64,000 nucleotides of DNA from CBDFKK01 sp965248815 (GTDB taxonomy: Bacteria > Pseudomonadota > Alphaproteobacteria > SMXP01), in assembly GCA_965248815.1 (NCBI GenBank), contig CBDFKK010000008.1, positions 1,302,001 through 1,366,000 on the forward strand. The letters run 5' to 3'. Every line of letters begins with the position of its first letter. The stretch's first letter is position 1. This document shows, one piece after another, positions 8,570 to 17,100 of this stretch. The position numbers and the translations under genes are program-made. Under the pieces are notes generated by a model. It saw nothing but the letters and a program-made list of their open reading frames with translations, did not search any database and had not been told where the DNA came from.

Positions 8570-9403
8570 TTACTGATTGCCTTCTATTTTTTCATGATCG
8601 ATGCGATGTAGCTCTTCACCGGCGACAGCTTTCGCAATGAGGCAAATCCGCTCTACCGCGAATTGATCACTCTTTAGGGCGTTATGAGATGATCCGTACG
8701 TTCTCCATTTTTCTTCGAAGACGGGTTCGAACTTTGTCCGTAAAAGAATTTCTTTCAAGCAAAGACGCGTGGGCGCCCAAGTGTCGGAAGGTCCGTAGAA
8801 ATGAAAATCTGGACCGACTCCATTCCAAGCCATGTACGATCGCTCGTCATCATCAATCGCAGCTGTTTCGAGCAGTAGAATTCCGCCTTCGCGAAGAACC
8901 GAACGGGCTTGCGTTAGTGAAAGAAGTGGATCGCGCAAATGATAGAACAGTCCCAAATGATGGATGATATCAAATGACGGATCCAGCCCTACCAATTTTA
9001 GACGATTGGAAATATCTTGAATTGGAGCATTGAACAGAGGAAATACCTTTGACTCGAGAACCTGTTTAGCAAAGAGAAGATTTTCTGCGCCTTGCATTCT
9101 CGTATCGGTCGCCACTACGCTTTTTGCGCCGCGTTTTTCAGCCTCGAACGCCCATAGTCCGTCCCACGATCCAAGGTCCAAAACGTCTTTGTCTTTATAA
9201 TCCAGTATGGCCATGACTTCGCGGATCATATTCCATATGCCGTCGAATCCGCGCCCCGGTGTGACGATGCCATGACCTAAATCGATATTGTGATACCATT
9301 GCGGTAGTTCATTCATGCGCTTTTTTATATATTCGAGATGGGGCGGCTCGTATTCAGGCATTTCTAGATACTCCCGAGGAAAATATGGGTTCCAGCCGTT
9401 CAA
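8570..9403 (-). CDS. CmoB-like (DUF1698) SAM-dependent methyltransferase
   Basis: A 277-residue protein whose N-terminal WYHNIDLGHGIVTPG segment and central VLDLGSWDGLWAFEAEKRGA motif (about residues 75-95) match the DUF1698/CmoB-like methyltransferase group. Later motifs FDIIHHLGLFYHLRDP and LREGGILLLET are the usual strand-4 and strand-5 regions. True CmoB uses carboxy-SAM to modify tRNA; proteins of this look in polysaccharide regions are generally uncharacterised, so a tRNA role should not be assumed. The gene is isolated, convergent with 7780-8505, and more AT-rich than the housekeeping genes further right. Confidence 0.75.
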   Translation of the reverse strand: MNGWNPYFPREYLEMPEYEPPHLEYIKKRMNELPQWYHNIDLGHGIVTPGRGFDGIWNMIREVMAILDYKDKDVLDLGSWDGLWAFEAEKRGAKSVVATDTRMQGAENLLFAKQVLESKVFPLFNAPIQDISNRLKLVGLDPSFDIIHHLGLFYHLRDPLLSLTQARSVLREGGILLLETAAIDDDERSYMAWNGVGPDFHFYGPSDTWAPTRLCLKEILLRTKFEPVFEEKWRTYGSSHNALKSDQFAVERICLIAKAVAGEELHRIDHEKIEGNQ

Positions 9404-9622
9404 ATTCTAAACAGGAATTCGTCAATTGGAAATCGGCAAGACTTGTAGCTTGCACTGAACCTTTATGATGGCCAGCAATTGATGAAGGAAGACGGCATGC
9501 TTATTCCCTAACTGAATTGGAACGCATTTGGAATGCCACCGAGACCTTTCTTGTTGGCGCCAACGCTTTCTTTCTGATTGCCCAATTCGCTTTTATAAGA
9601 ATTGTTCGCACGACCTAAATTA

Positions 9623-10555
9623 TTACCCGCCTTTTTCACAGAACCAACGCCATGTGCTAATCAAGCCTTGCTTCAACTCAGTACTTGGCGAATATCCAAA
9701 AGCCTCACGAGCCCTAGAAATATCGCACCATGTGTGAACAAGCTCGCCATCGCGAAAATCGGCGTGTCGGAGATTTACTTCTTTTTCTTCGCCGACGACC
9801 TCCTTCATTAAAGTAATTAAATCGTTGAGCGATGTTCCGAAGCCGGTGCCCAGTTGGTAAACGCCCGTCACCCCAGACGTCATGGCTCGGATGATGCCAT
9901 CGACCAAGTCTTCGACAAAAACATAATCACGCGTCTGTGTGCCGTCGCCGTAAACAGTTAAGGTTTCGCCTCTGTGAATCTGACGGAAGAACTGCGCGAC
10001 GACACTTCCCTTATGGTAGGAGCGCGGGCCGTACACGTTTGAAAATCGTAGTGAAGTCGATTTGAAGCCATAGGAAGTCGCGTAGGCAGAGCAATATCCC
10101 TCCACAGCTAGTTTTGCGGCGCCGTAAGGTGACGAAGGCCTCGCTGGCATGTCTTCATTCACCGGTGGTGTGGCGTCGCCGATGATAGCCCCGCCTGTGG
10201 ATGCATTCACAATATTTGTCACGCCGCTTTTTCGCATCGCTTCGAGGATCGTCATTGTGCCGGCGACGTTAACGTCAAAATTAAATGATGGATTCTCAAT
10301 TGAGTCGAGGACGCGCGTGTCTGCGGCGAGATGGACGACGGTTTTTATGTCTTTGAGCCCGGCATCGACCGCTGAGGCGTCGCGAATATCGCCAGAGATA
10401 AACTCTACGTCAAACTCTGAAATCCAGTCGCGCGAGCCGCCGCTTTCATTGTCGAGAACTTTTACACGTCCAGTACCGTTCTTCTGGAGCGCGGCGATTA
10501 GGTTCGCCCCTACAAAACCGCACCCGCCAGTAATTAGAACGCCTTCTCGCGCCAC
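9623..10555 (-). CDS. NAD-dependent sugar epimerase/dehydratase
   Basis: A 310-residue extended short-chain dehydrogenase. The glycine-rich NAD site is LITGGCGFVGANL at the N terminus, the catalytic triad shows as the TGG region with YGAAK (Tyr about residue 143, Lys 147), and NVYGPRS and the later TRDYVFVEDLVDG segment are typical of UDP-glucose 4-epimerase-like enzymes. It probably converts a nucleotide sugar for the surrounding glycosyltransferases. The exact substrate cannot be read; UDP-hexose or UDP-N-acetylhexosamine is likely. It stands alone on its strand. Confidence 0.85.
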   Translation of the reverse strand: MAREGVLITGGCGFVGANLIAALQKNGTGRVKVLDNESGGSRDWISEFDVEFISGDIRDASAVDAGLKDIKTVVHLAADTRVLDSIENPSFNFDVNVAGTMTILEAMRKSGVTNIVNASTGGAIIGDATPPVNEDMPARPSSPYGAAKLAVEGYCSAYATSYGFKSTSLRFSNVYGPRSYHKGSVVAQFFRQIHRGETLTVYGDGTQTRDYVFVEDLVDGIIRAMTSGVTGVYQLGTGFGTSLNDLITLMKEVVGEEKEVNLRHADFRDGELVHTWCDISRAREAFGYSPSTELKQGLISTWRWFCEKGG

Positions 10556-11120
10556 CGGTCTTTGCCTCTCCGATTAACATCGCCGTCTTATGTCATGCCT
10601 AAATCGCCGAAACAATCTTTTAAATTTCGGTTTTACAATTCAGATTCGAGGACCGTCGAGGCCCGAGACATTCATCACGGCGAGTTTGAACTGCGAACGA
10701 ATTTGACGCTAGTGTCGTTCAACTCCGTTGGATCAGCAGCAGCACTTTGCCGCCGGGTAGGTTGCTCAAAAAGACGCCGCTAGTTTGCAAGGGGCCGAGT
10801 GTACAGATCCTTCCAGGCGGCTCGCAGTGCTACGAATTTTGCGAAGCAGAGCGATTGACAAGGTTGCGGTGGTTTCCTTAGGCTCTAAGAGCTCTTTGCC
10901 GAACTTCAAGCTCCCGGATTTAGGCTTAGACTAACTCCGCGTAGGACGCTCTCCTGGGGGTGGGCGAGAAAAGGGCCACACGGCGTTTTTCGTTTCAGTT
11001 TGATATGGTCTCCGTTGCGGATATGCGGATGCTTCTTGGCGACGGCCTTCGACAGACCTAAGAATAATACGCAACTAAGAACCGACCCGCCTGAGTTTTC
11101 AAGGAAAGCCCATATTAGTT
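10556..11120. other. Intergenic region upstream of the epimerase and the GT2-GT4 gene
   Basis: A 565-bp gap between divergent genes. Short frames such as 10562-10783 cross it, but they have no ribosome site or recognisable product. AAGGAAA at 11101-11107 is the probable ribosome site for the ATG at 11121. I find no clear repeat or terminator. Confidence 0.5.
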
Positions 11121-13496
11121 ATGCCCGAAGCGCGGAAATTCGTTGGAAAGTTTCTTACTTATCCTGACCGTACTGGAAAACGTCAGGCCGAGGGCGGCCG
11201 ACGACTAAACGGCGAACTCCGCCAGAGTCTTGCGGACACTTCGCTCGTGACTGTGATCACGGTGTGTTGGAATTCGGCCAGCACGATTGAACAGACGATT
11301 CGATCCGTGCTTGCTCAAAGCTACCGCAATATTGAGCACATTGTTGTAGACGGAAATTCCAACGACGCTACGCTGGACATACTCCGTAAATATGAGTCTG
11401 ACATCGACTACTTCATCTCCGAGCCCGACGAGGGGATTTATTTTGCTATGAATAAGGGACTCGAGCTGGCTCGAGGCGAATATATCCTCATTCTCAACTC
11501 CGATGATTGGTATACGCCTGATTGTGTCGAAACTCTTGTTGACGCAAAGCGAACGCAGGGCGCCGATTTCGTCTCAGGGTTGGCACAATATGTGGACAAA
11601 GACGGAAAGCCGACGCATTTGACTCGTAGTGTCCCGTTCGACGCAGGGGTATATCTCAGAATGCCTCTTCGGCATGAGACCATGCTGCTTTCAAGTCGTA
11701 TCTACAATGTGGCAGGGCCGTACGATACGCGATTGTTCATCAACGCCGACCGAGAATTGACAAAAGAATTGTTTAGACTTCGATATTCGCATTACGAAGT
11801 GCGTAAGCCGCTAATGTTTTTTCGCAATACCGGCGTTTCATCCACGCAAATGGACAAGCTGCGGGCCGAGCGCAGCGATATGCTAAAATCCTATTTCCCC
11901 GGTGTCAGCGCCGAGGATATCGAGGCTCTGGCCTATCTGGAAAAACTGACACCGGCACGAGTTCAGTCTATGCTAGCGCGTTATCAGGACGCAATTTTTC
12001 AAAACGCATTGATTGCTTACGGCAACGCACGCAAAGCCAGGGGCGACCGTCTATGGAAAAACACCAACGTGCCGGCACAATCGCCAGTGCGTGCGGAACG
12101 GGACCTACCAGGTAGTGGTGCGTCGCGCAGATTAAATGTTGCAACCTTTTCAACATACGACGACGGCGGCGCCGGGATTGGAAGTCAGAGACGAGTCCAG
12201 GCGCTCCGCGCGCGCGCAGTTAATGCAAGGATCTATTGCATCTTTAAGAATACAAAAAAACTCTACGTGGAAACGGTTCCTCTTTCCTCGCCAGTCACTG
12301 ACGACAATCAGTCGGACGTGGAAGTTCGAAAAACATGGAGAGAACGCTGTATCGTGTCTCGGCGGGATTACCCAACGTTGCGTGCTGGTGAACTGTTTTC
12401 TAAAACCGGAACGTTAGTCGACTTCGGAGAATTTCGTCCGTTTTTTGATGGCGCCGATATCGTGCATCTGCATTGGGTCGTGGGTATGTTCGACTATGAA
12501 CATGCACCGGCGCACCTTGGCGGCAAAGCGGTAGTCTGGACTCTTGCAGATATGAACGCTTTCACCGGCGGGTGCCACTATTCCGAAGGTTGCACGGGAT
12601 ACCGTAACGAATGTCGCAACTGCCCACTTCTAGGAGGCGACTCAGATCTTGCTCATAAGACCTGGAAGATAAAGAAGAAAGCCTATGCCGGGATGCGCAA
12701 TCTACACATCGTCTGCCCGTCCCAATGGTTGGCAGACCGAGCCGCCGAAAGTTCATTGTTCGGCGATCGTCCTATTCACGTCATCCCAAATGCTTTTCCA
12801 ATTAATCGGTTCCAGCCGACGAACAAGATGGTAGCGCGGCAGCAGCTCGGTCTACCGCTCGACAAGAAACTCGTGGCCTTTGGTGCTGACAGTTTGAACA
12901 ATAAGCGCAAGGGAGGCAGCATTTTGCGGGCAGCCTTTGGCCAACTCAGGTCGCGCCGCTTGCTACAAAACGTCGAGGCCGTGTTCTTCGGCTCAAATAA
13001 ACTAGATGTAGGCATAAAGACGCATAATATGGGCCATACATCTGACGAGCGTAAACTTTCGCTTGTTTATGCTTCGGCGGACGTATTTGCTTTTCCCTCG
13101 CTTGAAGACAATGCGCCGCTGACCGTGCCCGAGTCGCTGTTGTCGGGTACGCCCGTCGTGGCATTTCCGAGTGGAAATGTGCCCCAGATTTTAGCTCATT
13201 TGGATACCGGATATATCGCCCGGCATCATGACGTTGATGATTTCGCTGAAGGATTGGCATGGGCGCTTGAGACGTCTGGTTCGCCAGAAGCTCTTAAACG
13301 GTCAAACCGTTGTCACTGGACGGCTCAGGCCTATAATGATCCGGGCACGGCCGTTCGTCGCCACGTCAATCTCTATAATGAGGCGCTGGGCAATAGCGAT
13401 AGGTCTGCCGCTAGCGACACGGAGGCAATAGCGTCGCGGGATTACCAGCTCCGCGACTCGGTCTCGAAAGCTGACGCCGTGACGTCGGGGTCATAG
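11121..13496 (+). CDS. Two-domain glycosyltransferase (GT2 fused to GT4)
   Basis: A 791-residue fusion. Residues about 38-260 form a GT2 domain: VTVITVCWNSASTIEQTIRS nucleotide-binding start, VVDGNSNDATLDIL, and the DxD-like LNSDDWYTPD near residue 132. Residues about 335-770 form a GT-B (GT4) domain with the WcaC-like cysteine-rich loop FTGGCHYSEGC...CRNCPLL near residue 480 and the late ESLLSGTPVVAFPSG donor-site motif. Such a protein could add two successive sugars of one repeat unit. A low-complexity linker joins the halves. The last 55 bases overlap the convergent sulfotransferase-like gene. An AAGGAAA ribosome site supports the start. Confidence 0.85.
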   Translation: MPEARKFVGKFLTYPDRTGKRQAEGGRRLNGELRQSLADTSLVTVITVCWNSASTIEQTIRSVLAQSYRNIEHIVVDGNSNDATLDILRKYESDIDYFISEPDEGIYFAMNKGLELARGEYILILNSDDWYTPDCVETLVDAKRTQGADFVSGLAQYVDKDGKPTHLTRSVPFDAGVYLRMPLRHETMLLSSRIYNVAGPYDTRLFINADRELTKELFRLRYSHYEVRKPLMFFRNTGVSSTQMDKLRAERSDMLKSYFPGVSAEDIEALAYLEKLTPARVQSMLARYQDAIFQNALIAYGNARKARGDRLWKNTNVPAQSPVRAERDLPGSGASRRLNVATFSTYDDGGAGIGSQRRVQALRARAVNARIYCIFKNTKKLYVETVPLSSPVTDDNQSDVEVRKTWRERCIVSRRDYPTLRAGELFSKTGTLVDFGEFRPFFDGADIVHLHWVVGMFDYEHAPAHLGGKAVVWTLADMNAFTGGCHYSEGCTGYRNECRNCPLLGGDSDLAHKTWKIKKKAYAGMRNLHIVCPSQWLADRAAESSLFGDRPIHVIPNAFPINRFQPTNKMVARQQLGLPLDKKLVAFGADSLNNKRKGGSILRAAFGQLRSRRLLQNVEAVFFGSNKLDVGIKTHNMGHTSDERKLSLVYASADVFAFPSLEDNAPLTVPESLLSGTPVVAFPSGNVPQILAHLDTGYIARHHDVDDFAEGLAWALETSGSPEALKRSNRCHWTAQAYNDPGTAVRRHVNLYNEALGNSDRSAASDTEAIASRDYQLRDSVSKADAVTSGS

Positions 13497-14401
13497 CCAA
13501 GCTGCCCACAAAGCGCAATGTACTGAGCGCCTTGCGCGCACTCTTCTGCAAGATCGTCTGGTACGGCACGACGCTCCCGGGGGCCAATCTCGTCGCTTCT
13601 GCGGCCGCTGTCACCTGTCACGGTGATTACCGAAATCATGTCCTGCCAGTGAGCGTTATAAGGCAGCTGAAGTAGGCCGCCCATGCGCTCAGCGTGATGC
13701 GCTGGATCAACCACGAAATCTTCATATCGCAGAACCGGCGTCTCATCGTAACTGTCAAGGAACAAAAGATAGCGGCGGCAGTATTCATCAAGCGTCCCCG
13801 GCGAGAACATGACCCAGTCGTTTCTCCTCAGCGACAGGTAAGAATCGAGCGGGTGACGCACTGTCACCAAGCTCCTCAACACAAACCGCTTTTCCAATAC
13901 TGTTCGAATGAGCGGTCGGCCCATCGGCTCTGCCTCAGTGCAAAAATGCGAATGCGTGTGATCGCGCAGAACCAACCTTTGTCCTTGGCGGCAGAGCGCC
14001 TCATGCATGGCCGTCATCCCGCCAAGAAAGGTCGCTTCTATTCCTTCATCGGAAAGCGAGCGCAGTCCAACCAGCGCCTGTTTTAGGATATCCAAAGGGG
14101 CAAACGCGATGGAATTTCTGTCTAAGGAGCTGAACGGATCAATTTCGCTCAGCAGCACCGTATTCGGCTGCGCCTGAATGCAACGCGCAAGGAGCGATCC
14201 GCCTGTGCAAGCGAAATGATGAAGCGTCCGCAACGGCTCAGGCGTTGTGGCATCAAGGACAGCGCATTCTTCCTTACACTGTTTCAAGAGACTCGGCAGC
14301 GTCTCATGGGACGATGAGCGTTCGTAGGACGTCTCCCCATCAGGAGACAGCAGCGCCAGTGCTTGTTGAATCGCCGAGCGCAACTCGTCTGGCACCGGCA
14401 C
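13442..14401 (-). CDS. Sulfotransferase-like P-loop protein
   Basis: A 319-residue protein. HHFACTGGSLLAR (about residue 60) resembles the 5'-phosphosulfate-binding loop of PAPS-dependent sulfotransferases, and the LVTVRHPLDSYLSL segment near residue 180 matches their 3'-phosphate-binding region with its Arg and Ser. Known relatives transfer sulfate to sugars; here the target would be the surface polysaccharide (inference). It is the last gene of a leftward run of three (16552 to 13442) and shares one base with the upstream gene. Its C-terminal 55 bases overlap the convergent glycosyltransferase. The P-loop lacks the classic GxxxxGK form, so other nucleotide-dependent roles are possible. Confidence 0.65.
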   Translation of the reverse strand: MPVPDELRSAIQQALALLSPDGETSYERSSSHETLPSLLKQCKEECAVLDATTPEPLRTLHHFACTGGSLLARCIQAQPNTVLLSEIDPFSSLDRNSIAFAPLDILKQALVGLRSLSDEGIEATFLGGMTAMHEALCRQGQRLVLRDHTHSHFCTEAEPMGRPLIRTVLEKRFVLRSLVTVRHPLDSYLSLRRNDWVMFSPGTLDEYCRRYLLFLDSYDETPVLRYEDFVVDPAHHAERMGGLLQLPYNAHWQDMISVITVTGDSGRRSDEIGPRERRAVPDDLAEECAQGAQYIALCGQLGYDPDVTASAFETESRSW

Positions 14402-15375
14402 TATTTCCGTTCCTTCTTTGCCGCCTCACGCGTCGCCTTGCGCAATTTTGACAGGGAGCCGGCTTGCGCTGCTGTAGGCTTCTTGGGCGACACCTGCTTT
14501 TTAGCGCCGCCGCCGCTGCCCGAAGATGGCTTTTTGACTTGCGTAACAGGTGTCGGTTCGGACGGCTTCGCACTATCGTCGGAGAGAAGTTGAAGATAGT
14601 CGGCGGCATCGATCAACCGCTGCGTGACTTGTTGGAGTAGGGCGTCTTGTCGCCTCTTATCCGATCGCAACTGGTCAAACTGGTCCCGCAAATCCTCTTG
14701 ATCCGTGCGCAGCGATTCCAGCAATGCATACTGCGCCTGCAACTTCTCACCCAATGGATTACGCGAAAAATACAAGATTGGAAAATCCGGATCGCTGTTT
14801 TCCAGCGTTATCGGCCGGTCGTAATGACGCTGGCCTAGCCATTCAATGACGGTTTTGGTTGGCGCGCCTTGCGCAAAGACGACATGCTTTGTCGAGCGCA
14901 GCACAATGTCCGAAAAGCGTGTCAGGACTGAAGCAGCCTCGAAGGATTTCAATAAGTCCATGTCTTCGCCAAGCGCATCAACGATCAGAAGATCCCGACT
15001 GTCATGTTCGGGCGACATCTTTTCCAGCAGATGGGGTACGCTCAGCCCATCGACAGTCGTGACCCCAGTTTGGCGCAGGCCCGGAAATAGTTGTTGAAGT
15101 CCGGTGGCCTGCCGCAAGCTATTGAGCATCGAAAAATTGAATTGATGCAATTCGGCTCGGCGGCCTTCTGGCTGCACCGCTTTTTCAATAATCTCAATTG
15201 AGCGTTGTGAGGCGGCGCGCGATTTGAGCGCTAAGGCTAGGTCTAGATCCGGCTCGGCAATAACAATCTTAGCGGCGGTGGCCGAATAGCGGATCTTGTT
15301 GTAGAGAATACCCGGTCCAATATGAAGTACGGTGTCGCGCGGTCCGACATTCTTCAATATGGCGTTCAGGACCAT
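14401..15375 (-). CDS. FkbM-like methyltransferase domain with coiled-coil and basic tail
   Basis: A 324-residue protein. The N-terminal 200 residues look like a divergent SAM-methyltransferase fold: VLHIGPGILYNKIRY at the motif I position, VIAEPDLDLALALKSR at motif II, and DLLIVDALGEDMDLL at the position of the FkbM VDVEG motif. Motif I is degenerate, so activity is uncertain. Residues about 215-260 form a predicted coiled coil rich in Leu, Gln and Asp, and the last 55 residues are Lys/Ser/Pro-rich. It is followed immediately by the sulfotransferase-like gene and preceded by the repeat-bearing coiled-coil gene, suggesting the three act together. Confidence 0.6.
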   Translation of the reverse strand: MVLNAILKNVGPRDTVLHIGPGILYNKIRYSATAAKIVIAEPDLDLALALKSRAASQRSIEIIEKAVQPEGRRAELHQFNFSMLNSLRQATGLQQLFPGLRQTGVTTVDGLSVPHLLEKMSPEHDSRDLLIVDALGEDMDLLKSFEAASVLTRFSDIVLRSTKHVVFAQGAPTKTVIEWLGQRHYDRPITLENSDPDFPILYFSRNPLGEKLQAQYALLESLRTDQEDLRDQFDQLRSDKRRQDALLQQVTQRLIDAADYLQLLSDDSAKPSEPTPVTQVKKPSSGSGGGAKKQVSPKKPTAAQAGSLSKLRKATREAAKKERK

Positions 15376-15391
15376 TCCTGAGCTACTTTCA

Positions 15392-16552
15392 TCATTTAAT
15401 CAGCCGTCTGACCGCGCGCATCGGGGCTGTAATCCGCCAGGATGTCGAGCCGTAGACGAGGTCGAGCTGGGCCTGTAAGGCTGCGCTTTCGTGCTCGATC
15501 TGCTTTTTTTGTCCCTCAGTGGTTCCCAAGCTGTCCTGGAGCTGCTTTTTTTCCGCCTCAGCGGTTTCCAGACTGTCTTGCAGCTGCATTACTTGCCGTA
15601 CTAGCGAACTATTTGCGGCGTCGTCTTCATCTTGCCGCGCTTTTATCTTTGACAGTTCGCGATTGATCGTTTCCAAGCTGTCCTGGAGCTGCTTTTTTTC
15701 TGCCTCAGTGGTTTCCAGACTGTCTTGCAGCTGCTTTACTTGCCGTACTAGCGAACTATTTGCGGCGTCGTCTTCATCTTGCCGCGCTTTTATCTTTGAC
15801 AGTTCGCGATTGATCGTTTCCAAGCTGTCCTGGAGCTGCTTTTTTTCTGCCTCAGTGGTTTCCAGACTGTCTTGCAGCTGCTTTACTTGCCGTACTAGCG
15901 AACTATTTGCGGCGGCGTCTTCATCTTGCCGCGCTTTTATCTTTGACAGTTCGCGATTGATCGTTTCCAAGCTGATAGCGAGTGTCGGCATCGCGGGTAC
16001 CTGTACCACGCTGCTCGCCTGTAATTCGGAAAGCAGTTGATTCGCGATTGGGTGCTGCCGCACAGCCAGCGTCGCAATGCTCCGGACGAGATCGGGTAAT
16101 CTGTGTTGCGGCGCCCTAAACTGGGGCGGCGGCTGCTGTCCGGGAAAGGTTGATTGAAAGATCGACCGTGCGCTTTCGTGCTCGGCAGATGACCGTTCCA
16201 ACACCACAATTTTGCCGCGCTGCCGGCGCAACACCTCAAGATGCTGAACGGCTTCGTCGATCCAACCCCGCAGTGTTTCTTCGGTGTCTGCACTGTCGGC
16301 AAGTTGGCTCGCCAACAGCTCAACCGGATTTTCAAAAAGCAGAAGCCCTTTAACGTTGTCCGCCCGTATGATGGCGTCGAATTTGGACAGACGAAGAAAC
16401 CGTTGCAGCATCTGGTCCTTATTCAGAGCGAAGGTAAAAAAGGTAGGCGCCCTCTCTTCATGTTCCATAGGTGCGGGCGTGCTATTCTGCATATCCGAAT
16501 CCCAACCGGTCTTTCGAGTCCTTTGCATGTGTTGCGACGCTAATATTGACAA
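15392..16552 (-). CDS. Long coiled-coil protein with three 49-residue repeats
   Basis: A 386-residue protein of unknown function. Residues about 35-120 form a globular domain (RADNVKGLLLFENPVELLA) that I do not recognise. Residues about 195-345 are a coiled coil built from nearly identical 49-residue repeats (each with INRELSKIKARQDED and VKQLQDSLETTEAEKKQ); 49 residues equal seven heptads. The C terminus ends in YGSTSWRITAPMRAVRRL, a tail seen in bacterial glycosyltransferases and O-antigen chain-terminating proteins. The start is uncertain: TTG at 16552 after GGAGAA, or ATG at 16528 or 16492. A scaffold or chain-length role is suggested by comparison with WbdD-type coiled-coil rulers (inference). 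Confidence 0.7.
   Translation of the reverse strand: MSILASQHMQRTRKTGWDSDMQNSTPAPMEHEERAPTFFTFALNKDQMLQRFLRLSKFDAIIRADNVKGLLLFENPVELLASQLADSADTEETLRGWIDEAVQHLEVLRRQRGKIVVLERSSAEHESARSIFQSTFPGQQPPPQFRAPQHRLPDLVRSIATLAVRQHPIANQLLSELQASSVVQVPAMPTLAISLETINRELSKIKARQDEDAAANSSLVRQVKQLQDSLETTEAEKKQLQDSLETINRELSKIKARQDEDDAANSSLVRQVKQLQDSLETTEAEKKQLQDSLETINRELSKIKARQDEDDAANSSLVRQVMQLQDSLETAEAEKKQLQDSLGTTEGQKKQIEHESAALQAQLDLVYGSTSWRITAPMRAVRRLIK
15531..15971. repeat. Three tandem 147-bp repeats inside the coiled-coil gene
   Basis: Units at 15531-15677, 15678-15824 and 15825-15971 are almost identical at the DNA level; the phrase CTGTCCTGGAGCTGC recurs at 147-bp spacing. A partial, more diverged unit precedes 15531. 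The unit is divisible by 3 and by 21, so copy-number change keeps both frame and heptad register. Confidence 0.95.
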
Positions 16553-17100
16553 ATTCTCCGTTAGTCAATCAATCAAATTGATGTCGTCGTGGCACTATCT
16601 ATGCACTGACTATATCCCAATGCAAAAAAGCGATGCGTACCCGGAAATAACAGGGGCGATTCTTCGCCGCCGGGCTTGTGATCGGGTGCTAGAACAGGTT
16701 TAGATTACGATGGCGGTGGGATCCGAAATGGTGCTCGGCCGTCTGGGACGAGCTCAAGATTTGCGCCCGGACGCGCCGAAATCAAAATGATGCTTGGTCC
16801 ATGTGAAGACGACGCCTGACTTCGAATGCAAGGCATTTGCGCATGCAATCATCGAAAACATGAACGCTCAGATTTATTGTCAAATGCTGAGTCAATCACG
16901 AAAAAACTCCATGCTCCATGCATCGGTCTTAGTTGCCAGTTGGAGTGTTGGAATTTGAGTGGAAGGGAAAACCGGCCCCACCGAGGAACCTCTTGCAAAG
17001 CGTGCCGCATGATGCGAATTAGACTGTAAAAAGAAGGGGCCGATTATACTTACTTAGGGATGCTTGAGTGCATTAGAGGTGATTGGGTCGGAGGAAATCG
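16553..17100. other. Intergenic region upstream of sqdB
   Basis: A 548-bp gap between a leftward gene and the rightward UDP-sulfoquinovose synthase. It must contain both promoters. The only firm element is the GGAGG ribosome site at about 17090-17094. Short frames in it have no support. Confidence 0.5.

Noticed and set aside
8570..9403. tRNA-modifying CmoB
   Set aside because: The resemblance is at the DUF1698 level only and the gene lies among polysaccharide genes, so I did not assign the tRNA function.
15531..15971. CRISPR-like array
   Set aside because: Units are contiguous 147-bp coding repeats without spacers. No CRISPR array or cas gene is visible anywhere in the window.
15519..16040. 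A 173-codon open frame with SWSCFFSA repeats opposite the coiled-coil gene
   Set aside because: It only mirrors the 147-bp DNA repeats; the minus-strand frame gives a proper heptad pattern.
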